NCBI GenBank assembly: GCA_001598975.1
Contig: BBXU01002262.1
Span: 40,170-104,169, forward strand
Length of the DNA: 64,000 bases
Source: Parachlorella kessleri
Taxonomy: Eukaryota > Chlorophyta > Trebouxiophyceae > Chlorellales > Chlorellaceae
Reading direction: 5' to 3'
Made by a program: the position numbers and the translations under genes. The notes under the pieces were generated by a model that saw only the letters and a list, made by a program, of their open reading frames with translations, was not told the DNA's origin and searched no databases. Shown piece after piece: positions 12,301-24,315 of this stretch (within the stretch, counting starts at the first letter, position 1; every line of letters begins with the position of its first letter).

Positions 12301-15300
12301 GGTGATTATTTTAGTCAGTCGGCGGGCATATCTATGTTTTTGTGTAATTCCAGGCCCGCGCAGCTACTGGCAGCTGCTGTGCCAGCAGGCTTCCTAGTGC
12401 AGCTGGCCCACCAACTGCTGGTCAGCATCGTTTGTGTCGATGAATGGTCTTGGTAAGCTTGTTTTCTCCCTACTTATCTGCAGTACCATTGGGAGATGGT
12501 ACTGCGGCTGGCCACAGATACGAGCACTGCGGTGGGCACTCCCAGCACTCCCTCCACCAGCGCCAGCCTTGGCGTGCGGCGCCAAGCTCTGGCACTCATA
12601 GAGACAGTGCTCCGGTAAGCAGAGCCTGCTCTCTGACTGCAGCCTCAGCGCCTTTGCTAACCATGACGTTGAGATAAGAATATGTCAAAATTGGCCACAC
12701 AGCCGCAAGCGTTGCTCCCACAGCTGCGCTTCGTGGTTGCTGAGCTGCTCATGCTGACATGACTGGCTTTCTGCCTGTATGTGGTGGCAGGGGCGGTTTG
12801 GTAGCTCCCTGGACGGCTGTGGCCCCCCTCGTGGCTCTCACAACTGACCCCAACGAAGAGCTGCGAGTCAAAGCCCTCAAGCTGCTTAAGCAGGTAGGGA
12901 GCATGCTTGCTGCTTTTTGGTGCCCTACCTCGCTACTTTGCTGCCTCTGCTGCGCCTGAGGCTGTATATCGCGGCTCCTGGATTGGCGAGTGAAGGCCCG
13001 GCCTACAAGGTAGACAGAGTGGACAGTGGAAGGCCACCACGACTCGCCCAGGCGGTGTATAGCTTGGGAGCATCTTGAGCAACCCGGCTGCATGGGTTAT
13101 ACTGGGCCAGTCTCTGATCCAGCCCGGTAGCTGCCACACCCACTGCCATGTCGCAAGAGCACCACCTCATGGTGACCATGTCGACACCTAGCACCCCTTT
13201 ATCTGCTCGTTCAGGAGGCTGAAAAGCGTGCAGACTTTCTGGAGAACAAGCTGCCGGCAGGAGTTGTGGAGGCGTATGAGTTCCATGTCCGCCTAGTGCA
13301 GGTCGGCAGCTGCCTCCATCGGACTGCTGTGAGGTTGTTGCCTATGTGGTTCGGATTGACACTCCTGTCATCGTCAGTTCTCTGCCAGGCATCACACACA
13401 AAGCTCCCGGGACCATTGGAGTTGATGCGAGCCTCAGTCACAGACGACCCAGCGCATATATAATGCATTGCCTAGGGTACCGCTTGCCAGCCTGTATGCT
13501 GTCAGCTTCGCCAAGGAAGCTGCTCTGCTGGGGAGTCCTTCAAGAACAAGAACTGACCTCCCCTTGCTTCATGCCTCTTGCAATGCAGACGGGTGCGCTG
13601 CGGCCGCCACGAGGGGTGCTGCCGCCTGAAGTAGCCGCTGGCCTCCAGCTGCTGTACAAGGAGCTGGTACAGCCTAACAAGGCGCTGCGCACCAGCTTTA
13701 TGCAGGCAGGTTGAAGACAGATCCAGCCCCGTCTCTGTGCCCAAGCAAGTGTTACTCGCTGCAGCAGTCACACTCACGAAGAATGTAGGCGCCTGATGAG
13801 CGGGAATACTTAGCGCTGCATGGAGATGAATCACACGCAATATGGAGATAGCACATACAAGAACCGACCATTCTGCCATGTGACGTCATGTGCAGAATCT
13901 GCTGAAGCGCTTTGACCTGGCCTGCACCCCCATCACCAATGCCAGCGGCCCGGCCGCCAGCAGCCTTGGCAACAGCGCATTCGCTCCATCCAATCTGGAG
14001 CTGCTGCGGTTTTGTGCGGCGGTTGCAGCTTCGCTGCCTTATAAGCGTGGCGACGAGCCGTGCTCTGTGGTGTACCAGGTCAACGGCATTGTGGCCCGGA
14101 GGGGGGCGGGGCTGTTGGAGGACTTCAAATCGGCGCTGCAAAGCCAGGTGGGGTAACGTTCGTGCCCTTCTTTGGTGCTGCTGGGTATTGATTGGGTTGC
14201 AGGGCTTGCTAGGTTGGAGGAGGTCGTTGAACACCTGCAAGGGAGCTGGTAAATTCAAGCACATACAAATCGGCGGAGGTGAAAGTCAGGTCTTACTGTG
14301 TTATGGCTGTGACCCCTTGACAGGTCAGCACCCGTTGCAAGGTTGCCTGAGTGCGGTGCAGGAACAGGGCGGGAATGAAGCGGCGCTGGCTCACTGTCGT
14401 GCCTCGGTGGCGCTTTCAATGCTGCTGGTGCTCAAGGACTACCTGAAGAAGGCCTACTCCCTCAGCACAGAGCGGACTGCCAGCTTTGGCCCCTCAGGTG
14501 AGGGGTTCTGGCTGCCAAATGTTTTTGTTGCTAAGCAGGTCCACTTTGACTGGATCACTTAGGTGCTGAGGCGCAGTTTGAGTTGGGCTGCCGTCAATGG
14601 GGTGAGATGTAGGAGCCTTGACAACTGGCCTTAGTGGGGCCAACTGTTTGCTTGCGTGATCCCTTACCATTGGATTCATGCCCCCCCCCTCCCATGTGGC
14701 CTACTGATCACACAAGACCTATGCACTACGATGCTCATGCCTTGCATAGGTTGACATGCCTTACCTCTGCCTGTGTAAGCAACGTGCAGGCGAGCGGCGA
14801 AAGCAGGAGGAGCGCACGCCTGTCAGCCAGCTGGACTCTGTGCCGTGCCACCTTGACAAGCTGGACTTGGAAGCAGCCGCCAGCCCAGAGAGTACTCTGC
14901 AGCAGTACAAGGTGGGCTTTCCGCGAGAAGGGTCAAGACTTTGGCTTGCGTGCTTCTTGGGAGCTTCAGGATTTCCTGGCTCCCCCAGGCTCCAGCTGCG
15001 GGCTTTAGCTGCTGTGTACTACCTGCCACACTCCCAGCCCCGCTTGCCAGGGGGCTGTCCAGGACATAACTGTTGAGCTGAGGCACACAGGCCGGTGCTT
15101 TCATGGGGGTCTCCAAGCTGCAGGATGTTGTAAGGGACTAGCACAATGCCAAGCCGGTAGGGTGGTCGGGTGGTCCTCTTGAGGGTGGCACCAAGGTATG
15201 AACCGGCCTTCATGTCACAGGTGTTCAAGAAGCTGATGTCCCAGGACACAGCTGACTATGACCACTTGGGTCATACCGCACCTCCTGGCAACCGGCGGGG

Positions 15301-15984
15301 TGGCGGCGCCAAGGTGGCTGAGAGTCCGGCAGCGGGTAGCCCTATCCCCGGGGATGCAGCAGACGAGGAAGCTGGCACGCCTGAATGGGTGCTGGGCAAT
15401 GGGACAGGTGCGGCCGATTCAAATGGCGTGTTGGAAGTGGCCCTTGCTCTGCTAACGTAGCGAGCCGCATGCAGGTGACTGTGGGTTGAGCTAAGCGTCC
15501 GGCACATTAAGGAAACAAGTTGCGATATATGGGTGAAAGTGGATGGCAGTGCCCAGCTGTTGTATGTCTTTGCTGTTCCAGGTGGGGGTCCAGCCACCAA
15601 GCTGGCTAGATGCGGCAGCCGGAAGACTGGCATTGGCAGCAGCAAGCCAACCAAGGCCCGGGCCGCCATTACCACTGCCAAGGCCACATCCAAAAAGAAA
15701 AAACGGAAGAAGGTTCGTTGGTTCAGGGGTTTAAGTACGGTGATGGTGTGTGTCGAGTAGGCTATATCAGGATTGACTTGTCAGGGTGACAGCTGGCGCT
15801 TTATGTGTGCCCCAGCGTTACACCTGACCAGGGATGTGCGTCAGCATGTGAATGTAGACCCTCACCGTGACCCTAACTTGTTTGACCGCCGCTGTTGTGG
15901 GTGCAGTCTGGCAGTGATGATGATTCTGAGGACGAAGACTACACGCCCAAAGCTGCTGCCACGAAGAAAAAGCTGCACTTGTGA
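3340..15984 (+). CDS. SCC2: Sister chromatid cohesion protein SCC2/NIPBL (cohesin loader)
   Basis: About 38 exons encode a HEAT-repeat protein of roughly 1,800 residues, the usual size for plant SCC2. With SCC4 it loads cohesin onto chromatin. The start ATG at 3340 sits in GCCATGG. Diagnostic stretches are LLALAPGIFDAHVQ (3613-3713), MEAATAALRILTTPDLPQQ joined to VYSEDLLGSIVNLTKFHL (5168-5575), VKALGVVVEADPGILEQP (8335-8511), SVREAALELLGRHIGG (8774-8885), VKKRAIKLLWECC (9153-9345) and FVSRYLFTLGHLCR (10831-10999). The C-terminus is a Lys-rich then acidic tail (KKKKRKK; DDDSEDEDYTP) before TGA at 15982-15984. Exon phases join well in the parts checked (exons 3340-3533, 3613-3713, 3800-4021, ending 4320, 4546-4652, 4845-4961, 5168-5261, 5456-5575). 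The junction near 5937-5989 is hard to place. Exon 4 carries an in-frame 29-codon duplication. Expression through a convergent 3' end with IFT56. Confidence 0.9.
4121..4293 (+). repeat. Two-copy 87-bp tandem duplication spanning a splice acceptor and exon start in SCC2
   Basis: Copy 1 (4121-4207) and copy 2 (from 4208) share CTGTGGC(T/C)TGCATGCAG, a complete acceptor, followed by GTATGCCACCTATGTGACCC and a GCGGCTGCTCAC segment. The period is 87 bases, exactly 29 codons. The preceding exon ends in phase 1, and either acceptor (exon starting 4138 or 4225) keeps the frame. The peptide repeat is (V/E)(L/V)YATYVTQLL..HERLLT. Confidence 0.85.
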
Positions 15985-16561
15985 AGGGGGAGGGGAGCAA
16001 GACTGGGAGATCTGAGGAAGGCAGGGAGCTTACGTACATTAGAAAGTGGAGTTCCTCGACATCCAGCAGGGTTTTGTATGTTTTGTAGGAGAATAACATT
16101 GCAGGTGCCATGCCAGAAGAACTTGTGTATGCATTGCTTCACAGCCGTGTACGCTGCTGACAACTGACTTTCTGACCGTTCTGCTTTGGGGCGCATCCCT
16201 TTGAAGTTTTGCATATGGGTGGTCATGAGTTTTGCATTATGCAAGTTTTCCTTTGCCAGTCCGTTTGAACGTCAAATTATACGAGTCACTAAAGTGTCAC
16301 AAATACTTGGTCATGGAAAAGGAAGCCATCATCAAATATATGTGCTTGCTGGCCATGGTAGTCAAATGAGCTTACATTCACAATGAGCCAGCGAGCAAAA
16401 ACGGCTGCCCACCCAGCAATCTCAAACAATCACATCAACGTCAGCTCCGCTCCCTTTCACCCACTTGGTCACCACCCTGCAGCATGAGCGCACCACCATG
16501 TTGGCCCTGCATGTCGTGTACAACTATGCCAAGAGACACCAAAGACGAGACTTGCAACTAG
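15985..16561. other. Convergent 3' intergenic region, SCC2/IFT56
   Basis: This stretch between the two stop codons holds both 3' UTRs. It is AT-richer than the flanks. No coding sequence was seen. A minus-strand TGTAA lies at 16372-16376; no clean plus-strand TGTAA was found for SCC2. Confidence 0.5.
16372..16376 (-). terminator. Putative TGTAA poly(A) signal for IFT56
   Basis: TGTAA on the minus strand about 190 bases past the IFT56 stop. TGTAA is the usual polyadenylation signal of chlorophyte nuclear genes. Position is plausible; a five-base motif is weak on its own. Confidence 0.35.
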
Positions 16562-19500
16562 TTAGGCAGGTTTGATCAATAACACAACTGAACAGCCTCG
16601 CTCGGAGCGCCTCAAAACTTGCCTGATTATGTACTCTGCTTGCGGATTGGAGCTATTTCTGAGCAAGATAAGAACCTCCCTGCAGAGCCAAACAGACACA
16701 GCATTCAAATTGACGGGCACGAGGGGTAGCGCACCAGGACTGTGCGATAGGAGGCTGGTAATGCCAGATATGCTTTCATACAGCTCCCTGCCGCCGTGCA
16801 TAGGCCCATGGCCAAGATGTGTATGGCAGTATGCATCCCCACCGTTTATGCACCCACCATGCTGTGCATGATGCACAATGCACACGTGGCCAACTGGACG
16901 CCCTTGAAAAATAACTTTCCTCACCTCAGCACCTCTGGCGGCTGCTCCCCTTTAGCTGCCTGCTGGAACACTGCAACGCAGGCGCCTCGCTTGCCCTCCC
17001 ACACAGCTGTGGACATAGCTGGCTGGGCTGGGTTTAGGTACTCCAGTGCATCAAAGGCCCTGGCCGCCCAGAGCCACACCCCGGCCTTGTAGCAGTCGTT
17101 GGCAATGAGCTGCAGGATCTCCACCACAGGGCCGCCTGCCTGCTGCTGCTGTAGGTACAGCTGCCAGGCTAGCTCCGCCTGGCCTGCAGGAGGTATAAGT
17201 CCGAGTGTGCATAAGTGATGGGTGATGGGGAGCAGGGAATGAGGGACACGGCGGGCATGGGCAGCAAAGGTGTTTCTCTTGACAGCTTACAGCTGTCCTA
17301 TAGCCATGGGCGATGCCAGCCACCGAGTTGTGACCACCTGCTCTTGTAGCAGGCCTTCCTATCAAGGTCTGCAGTGCTATAGTACACCACAGCAGTAAGC
17401 GAGGCCAAGCCCACACCTCCGCTTAGCCTCTCACTGCCCACCTGTCATGATATAGCACCGCGCCAGCCAGGCGACATAGCCCGGCTCCTGTGCCCAGTCC
17501 TGGCGTTGTACTCGGCTCAGCGCTTCTAGGGCACCCCCGTACTGTCCTGCATCCAGGACTGGAGCATTTTGGTGTGCATGTCTTGAGGCTGCAGCAGCCT
17601 GCCACAGACAACACAGACTGGCTGGGTAAGCATCCATAGTGTCATTCAGTATATTCAAGATAAGTATCACCAAATACTCTCCAACAGAAACATGAAATCC
17701 AGCCTGCTACTTGTGTCTTTGCCAACTCCATAAGAGCCCAGTTACAGGTGTTCCCTCGACCACCGCGAGGAGGCTCACCTACAGCCGCCCTTGCCATGCC
17801 CAGGTTCCAGTTGTAGGCATCCTCCCCGCTGCAGAACTCAGCAATAGATTCAAGGAAGGGCAACGCCTCGTCAAACTCCCCGCGCAGCAGCAAGCTGGAG
17901 GCAGCGCACTGACGCCCTGCACACCAGAGGTAACCAAACTCGCTCGGATACTCTCCATTGGCGTGGCGGCAGGCTGATTGTGCCTGCACGAGTGAGTAGC
18001 CAAACGACAAGGACACACGACCTAACCAGCTTCATTACCAACAATGCTGCACACAAGATTTATTTGCGCTGAACAATGCCGCTATGCTCCTGCCCAGCCC
18101 CAGACCTGGCACTGTGTCGCATTCGGTTTCGGAGGCCCCGACGGCATCCAAGCAGCGCTGGGCCTCAAGCGACAAGTCTGGTGAGCCGCCTTGCTGGGCT
18201 AGCATGGAACACACTACACCCTGCAAACCACAAAATAACCCGCATTTCGAGTGCCCAATAGGATGAATAGCAGTCCACAAGGAGCGCCTCAGGGCTCACT
18301 GACTCTTCCATGATAGCCACAGCGACCAAAGTACACAGTCCCTTCAATTTGAGGCGCCACCTCCTCAGGTACCACCTCCTTCCCAATTCAACCACGCACT
18401 TTAGAGATGTACTCGAAGGCTGTGGTGGGCTCCAGGTCTTTGATGAGGTTCAGGGCTCGGGCAGCATCGCCCCTCCGCAGATAGTAGATCACCAGGTTCA
18501 AGCGGGCCTCGGGAATGACATCCACCAGAGGTGGGAGCACCTGTCAGCATTGGCAGGCGGGGCGAGCCTGGAGCCTCGCTACTATGCTGCTGCGCAAGAT
18601 ACTAGGCAGCATAGCGTGCTGGAATGACCTACCCTTCAAGGTATTGAGGAGCGCTAACACCGACTATCAACTGACTGCCTCCAAAGCCCGCGGACGACAT
18701 GAGCAATTCTATATCTTGAAGGCATGATGTGATGTGTCAACCATCCACAGCATAGCCATCTCTGCTCCAAGCCTGGGCACCAGCAATTCTGCATTTCCCA
18801 TCAGCAATAACAATAGCCGAGGGCGAACGCACCTGCATTCCGCCAAGCCCATCGTTGAACACTACCATGTTGTGCCTGATCAGCGCGCTGCTCTGTGCTG
18901 CCTGGCTCACAGTGCGCAGGCTGGCCCTGGCTGCCTCAGCGTCACGCTCTCGGAATCCATTACAGGCGCACACGTTGGCGGCCTACACATAGAATACAGT
19001 GACAGCGGCATAGTGTACTACCAGCGGTCCTGTGGTGGCTTTTGATGTTAAGCTGTCTACTCAGGGCTCTTGTTGTCGAGCAATTCACAGGCGCACTCCT
19101 CACGAAAACAGTCATCTCGCATGAAACGTGCCCTCATGTTGGCATTTCCTGACCCATTTGCAGGTGGGTAGCGATATTTTGACTACAGTGACAGTGGGGA
19201 GCCCTAAACCAGAGGGGCAGGGCCGTGATCATCACCCACCAGCACGCTGTCGGCATGCACTTCCTTGTAGGCCTCCAGGTGGCCCTGGCAGGACTGCCAG
19301 TCATCCAGCATGTAGTAGCAGAGTGCAAGATACACATGAAGCTGCAACGAGAAGGCAATAGGAGCGTATGGCAAGCGTTAGTGGCACCCGAGCACTGGCA
19401 ACATGGCTGTGGCAAACAGCATTTTCCAATACCTGCACTTTGCAGATATCACATGTAGCTGCATGCAAAACTCAGGAGCTGCTTGCTCGATATGCTGACT

Positions 19501-20154
19501 CTTAAGCAAGGCTGGGCTGGCGCACCGCATGCAGATCTTGATGCTCCTTGAGAAGACTGGTGTAAACATCGGCGGCCGCTTGGTAATGGTTGCGGCCGTA
19601 GTGCACCGCTGCCAGGCTGACTTGGTCATCCACATTGCTTCCAAGCCCAGCTGTTAGCTCCTCAAGGTCAGCACTCGGGCCACCCAGTTTAGCAGCGCAA
19701 TGCAGCAGCAGGCGCACCTTCAGTTGACAGTCTGGGCCCTGCAAGCAAGTCAGTAATGGTCCGCTGGATTGGTGCAGATCATGCGGGGGGTCGCCCAGCC
19801 TTGGCGATGCAAGCAAGTGTGAAGAGTGCCCTAGGATTTAACGGGCATCCCTGCACTGCGATGTCACAGCAGCCCAGCCCACCCAATCGGCCAACGCACC
19901 CGCTCGGCTGCCTGCTGAGCCTCAGCATAGCGCCGCAGGCGGAATAGGCACGCTGCCTGGTGCAGGTCGAAGGACTTGGCGCTCTCCCCCGACAGGCTGA
20001 CGTAAAGCTCCAGCGCCTCCTCATACCTGCCGGCATGGAAGTGCAAAAACGCCCGCCACTGCTGCTGCGCCTCCTTGCCTAGTCCAGGGGTGAAGCGCAG
20101 GGCTGTCAGGGCCCCGGCGAAATCTCTACTTTCAAGGCAGCTGAGCAGATCCAT
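16562..20154 (-). CDS. IFT56: Intraflagellar transport protein 56 (TTC26/DYF13), IFT-B TPR subunit
   Basis: About 11 exons on the minus strand encode a TPR protein matching IFT56 along its length. In order: [14 protein letters not shown] and [13 protein letters not shown] (exon 1, 19900-20154), [20 protein letters not shown] (about 19522-19740), [16 protein letters not shown] (about 19225-19343), [18 protein letters not shown] (about 18830-18990), [20 protein letters not shown] (about 18400-18530), ETECDTVPG joined to [33 protein letters not shown] (about 17440-17600), [11 protein letters not shown] and [13 protein letters not shown] (about 16935-17190), and the end exon with [17 protein letters not shown]56 is an IFT-B subunit needed to carry motility proteins into flagella. 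The ATG at 20154 gives [11 protein letters not shown], so the basic leader of other IFT56 proteins (about 30 residues) is missing or in an unseen upstream exon. The stop is at 16562. It faces the basic-protein gene across about 330 bases. Confidence 0.9.
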
Positions 20155-20484
20155 GCCTTGCTACACCCAGGTTTGCCCAAGCTTTGATACTTGCAAATCT
20201 AATGCCGTCTGTATGTCGAAGTGATCAGCAACAGCGCGGTTCTCAAATACCGAAGCACAAGGCGTGCAACTAAATGAGCCAGAAACACAAACCAGCAGGC
20301 TTCAAGGTCGTCCCCTGGTTGTCCAACAAGCTGCGCGTGCTGTGCTTGGTGTTGAGGCGCCAAGTGACAAAACTCTCTACTGCCTGCGTTTGGTGTCCTG
20401 TGTCATCATAGTTGCTCACTGGGGTACTGCTTTGCACGTTTTTGAAAGCTAGCAAGGCAGCCCATAACCAGCCAGCTAGCCACC
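20155..20484. promoter_or_regulatory. Bidirectional promoter region, IFT56 / small basic protein
   Basis: 330 bases separate the two outward-facing start codons. I saw no TATA box or X-box/RFX-like palindrome clear enough to call. A missing first exon of IFT56 could also lie here. Confidence 0.45.
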
Positions 20485-21270
20485 ATGAGCAAGAAGAACA
20501 ATAAGCACACGAGGCAACGACACTTAGAAGCCGCAAAAGAACGTGAGGCATGGCAGCATGACGTGGCGCTGGGAGTGCTAGGCACGCCTGGTTGCATGCC
20601 AAGGCGCTGGGCTCTCGTCAGGCTGTGAACAGTTAGGATTGTGAACAATAGTGACCACGGTTGCAAAAGTGCTTGTGCCAAGGAGACAGTCTGTCTGGCA
20701 GCCTGGCAGCAGTGCTTACCCGGTGCTAATGAGTTGCAACCCGCTGGTCCAGGGAATAATAGCCTAAGCAGTCCCCCATTTGCACTATGATGCAGGTGAG
20801 AAAGAAGCATTGCTGAAGCGGCAGGATAAGTTGCAGAAGCGGAAAGCCGACGACAGCAAGAAGGACACTAGCCTGGGAGTAAAAGCGACAGCTACCAAGA
20901 AGACCAAGAAGAAGGCTATCCGGATTAAGAAAAACGTAGTTATCCGGGTAAGGCAGTCTTTGAGTAAGCTTGCACAGTCCCACCTGACGGTCAGGACCAG
21001 CAATATTGTTTTGGTAGAAGCCCCAGGAGTCGACACCTGCCACAGCTGGTACACAGCTACCATGTTCTGCGTGTTCAGATCTGCTGGTCAAGCTGACTGC
21101 AGGGAATCAAGGTAAGAGATGCGGAGTCCAAGAAGAAGGTCAAGGAGGTGCTGGCAGCAGAGGAGGCGATGCGGGAAATGATGGTGGATGAAGCCCCAGC
21201 AGCAAAGAAAGAGAAGAAAGCCAAGAAGGCAAAGCCAGCATGCAAGGCGGATGGCATGGTCCTAGGCTAA
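20485..21270 (+). CDS. Small lysine-rich protein, unrecognised (125 aa)
   Basis: Three exons, 20485-20542, 20796-20947 and 21103-21270, join in phase to a 125-residue protein. It begins MSKKNNKHTRQRHLEAAKE, continues EALLKRQDKLQKRK and KKTKKKAIRIKKNVVIRGIK, and ends with an alternating Lys/Ala tail (KKEKKAKKAKPACK) before TAA at 21268-21270. ATG context is CACCATG. The composition suggests a nuclear or nucleolar protein, possibly in ribosome assembly, but no family was recognised. Intron 1 is flanked by the same five bases: GTGAG begins the intron and GTGAG begins exon 2. TGTAA follows 46 bases after the stop. It shares its promoter region with IFT56, which may be chance. Confidence 0.72.
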
Positions 21271-21315
21271 GGGAGGTTCAGGGGAAGCCTTGCGGTGGAT
21301 GGGGTGTACATCAGC

Positions 21316-21320
21316 TGTAA
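21316..21320 (+). terminator. Putative TGTAA poly(A) signal
   Basis: TGTAA 46 bases after the TAA stop of the small basic protein, in the position typical of chlorophyte mRNAs. Confidence 0.5.
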
Positions 21321-21809
21321 CATAGCCTAGTGCGTCAAGATAAGAATTTGGCCTTGAAGTACAGATAGGTAGACGGACAGGCGCACAGTATGCCAAGTGA
21401 TGTGTTGGGTGGCCCTGGAGTCGCCCGGAGCGGCCGACATCTTTCCGCTGTCACAACTTGTCGAATGCTTTGCAAGAAGCTTGTGGACTCCGCCTTTACA
21501 AAGTTGGGGTCTGCTATTAATCAAGCTATAGTGGAAGCCACAACCTAAGAATATAGTCAGGCACTGAGGAAGCCTTCCTGGTCAAAGTAGTGCAAAATTC
21601 CCAGGCGGGTAGGTGAGGGGCCTGAGGAACCCACAAAGCCTACTGCCGTCTTCTAGAGCATTCAAGCACTTGGTTTCTGACAGCATATAGTGAAAACCAG
21701 CCAGCGCCTGCCCCAATCAAGGCGATAAGGATGGGGAAGGTCTGTGACTGCTCTGCCGCAGCTGCATCCTTCACTGTGGACCCCTGTGTTCAAGTTGCAG
21801 AGCCGCCTC
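21321..21809. other. Convergent 3' intergenic region
   Basis: The region between the ends of the basic-protein gene and the MYND/CS gene. No reading frame with coding character was seen, and no structured element was recognised. Confidence 0.45.
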
Positions 21810-24315
21810 CTAGGCTGCCTCAATGGCTAAAGAGGGTGCCACCTCTGCAGCCTCAACACCCAAACCAGCTGCTGCCGCTTCCTGCCGCTGCTTCTGCTGG
21901 GCCCCCGGCTGCAGCCGTAAGGGGGCTTGCTTCTTGGGCAGGCCCTCGCAGTGCGAGAAGTAGTAGTCACTGGGTGGGAACTCCAGCGCAAGGGTCTCAT
22001 GGGGAGGCGCGTTTTGCAGCACTGCCCGCCAGAAGCTCTCTGCAATTTGGTGGGAGGGAACCGATGCGCAGCAGTGACTTCCGTAACAACCACAGGACCT
22101 TGCCTCATCTTGTCCACTTCCGCCATGCTGGCTTCCTAACTTACTAGCTTCTCGATACAAGCAGGTGCTCCACCACAGGATCTGGCTGCCCAACATGCCC
22201 AGCCAGGCCATGGCCAGCTGCTGCTGAGTGCATCTGCCTTGCCTGCATTTGTCTTGCCATCCTCATAGTTGCCCCGCCTGTGGCGCTTGAGCAGCAACAA
22301 CTCCAGCACTCCATCCTGCATGGCGGCACTGGGTATTTCAATTTACCTATCGATCCCCCTCAGTTATCCCCTGGGTTGCAGCACATGAAGTGCACGGCAC
22401 AAACACCATCAGGCAAGAAGGTGGTCACCAGGGCCCTGCTGAACATCTTACAGATTCATTTGCGTCCTGCTTTGTCAGCTTACATCTCGTCAACCCGCCA
22501 GTCCCCTACCAGCCACCATTATTGCATTGCCTCAGAACTAGGCCTGGGACCCCTGTGCATGAGGGAGCACCGCTGGCAGGCCGGCTTTCCACATCCTTCC
22601 TTGCCTGCATGTACCAAGTGCTTTCGTCCCGCTTGATCTCTTGGTACAGCTTTCCAGTCAGGAGTGGCATCTCATCCACAGAGACTGCCAGCGAGGTGGT
22701 GGTCAACTCCACATGCACCTGCAAAATGGTACAAGGCCTGCGGTTGTGAGCCAAGCATGCGTCTCTTTTGACGGATGCATACCGGCCTCCCCATGGATAC
22801 CAGGTTGCCGACTATGTGACCTATCATGTACAGGCAGTCGCTACCAGCAAGGAGGTGGCGCTGTTAAGCAGCTGGCAGAGGGGCAGTTGGTTGACACTAG
22901 TGGGAGGTGTGTTGGCAATGCTGCAGACCTTGCTGGTGGGCACCCCGGCGGGCAGGGGGATGAACACCTCCACATGCGACTGGTTCTGTCGCCACTTGTA
23001 CTGCTGGCAGTCCAGGCCCAGGTTCCGAGGCACCTCGATCGCCATATACTCCTTTCCCTGCAAGGTCAGAGACCGCTGTAAGCAGGGAGGTATCGCTCAT
23101 GTGTTGCCATGGCTGCTGGCTGCCCAGGCCAAGCCTTACAGCTGATATCAGCCATATAATGCCATAGGCTTCCGGTCCAGCAGATGGACACTCCTGACCT
23201 AAGCACACCCCCCCCCACCCCCCCCCCGGCCCACCTGGATGAGCGCTGTCCTGGCCTCTGCTTTGTCTGCCTCTTCCTGCTGCCGCATGCGGATCCTATC
23301 CTCTGCTGAGTAACTTGCATCTGCAGTGAATGCAGAGGAGCGGTCGTCCCACCAATAACATATACATCGCCCCTCGAAGTGCACCAATGGACTGGGCCTG
23401 GGGGAGATGCTCACTTTGAGTAAGCACATCAAAGCGTTTAGCAAAGCATACATAGGTAGGCAGCCCCGATGCCAGTCCGGACAGGAAGTGTAAGCGGCAA
23501 CAGCTTGGTCCTCCCAGTCTCGCGCACTTCACTTAGTCAGCCCCCAACCTGCTGCCGGCAGCGAGTATCCCTCCTCCCTAACATGAGATAGTTCAGGTCA
23601 CGGGTGGATCGGTCTCCTCGGGAAGAAAGCGAGCTGAAAGTTGAGGCTGGCCTGCTGGAGAGGACGAAAATCAACAGCAGAACACCAATACCTCGACAAC
23701 CACCGCAAAGGCCCACCCACCCACCTTTGGGTTTGGGGTCAAGGCGGCCATACATCGAGTCCATAACCTCTGTCCTGGACACCCCCGAGGCCGCCTTGCT
23801 GGCCCTCTCTATCCGGTCCACCTCATCGTCTTTGAGCTGCGCCTGCTTGCCATGCTTTCGCAGGAAGCGCGCAAACTTGGGCTCCTGGGCCTCTATCACG
23901 TCCGCAAACTCGTTACGCTTGCAGTCCGCCTTGTGGAAGGGCCAGTAGGCCTGGCGTCAGCAGACAGGCACGGTTTCAGTACACTGTCGCAGCCTTGTCT
24001 GTCTACGTGCGCCTATGCACCAGGAATTGCCAGTTTGGCCACGGGCAACTGTTAGAGGCAACAACTACATGGCTCAGGATGGCCTGATAACTTACCTTCT
24101 GGCACTTGGGCCCACAGAACCAGGCGGTGTGACACCGGCTGCACAGTAGCAAATCGTCTACAGCTCCACAGTTGGCTGCAAGGAGCAGCACAGATGGCGC
24201 TGTCATGGCCATCATGCCGGACCTTGGCGAAGCAGTGCTACAAAACCCGTCTTTTGATGCGGATCTCACCGCACTCCCTGGCCTCTGGCACCTCCTCTTC
24301 GTGCATGGCAGCCAT
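21810..24315 (-). CDS. MYND zinc finger plus CS (p23/NudC-like) domain protein
   Basis: Eight minus-strand exons close exactly in phase to 327 residues: 24315-24270, 24175-24096, 23950-23725, 23320-23235, 23057-22929, 22718-22605, 22315-22243 and 22039-21810. The start sits in ACCATGG. Residues 15 to about 50 form a MYND finger: CANCGAVDDLLLCSRCHTAW then CGPKCQ and KAYWPFHKADC, a C-x2-C, C-x2-C, C-x3-C, H-x3-C pattern. An acidic/basic linker follows (RFLRKHGKQAQLKDDEVDRI). The CS domain begins at YKWRQNQSHVEVFIPLPAGV and continues LAVSVDEMPLLTGKLYQEIK, DESTWYM, DGVLELLLLKR and ESFWRAVL, matching NudC-type CS domains that bind Hsp90 or client proteins. The tail has SDYYFSH and a Gln/Ala-rich end. 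It is probably a cytosolic co-chaperone or adaptor. The last two introns use GC donors. Confidence 0.85.
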
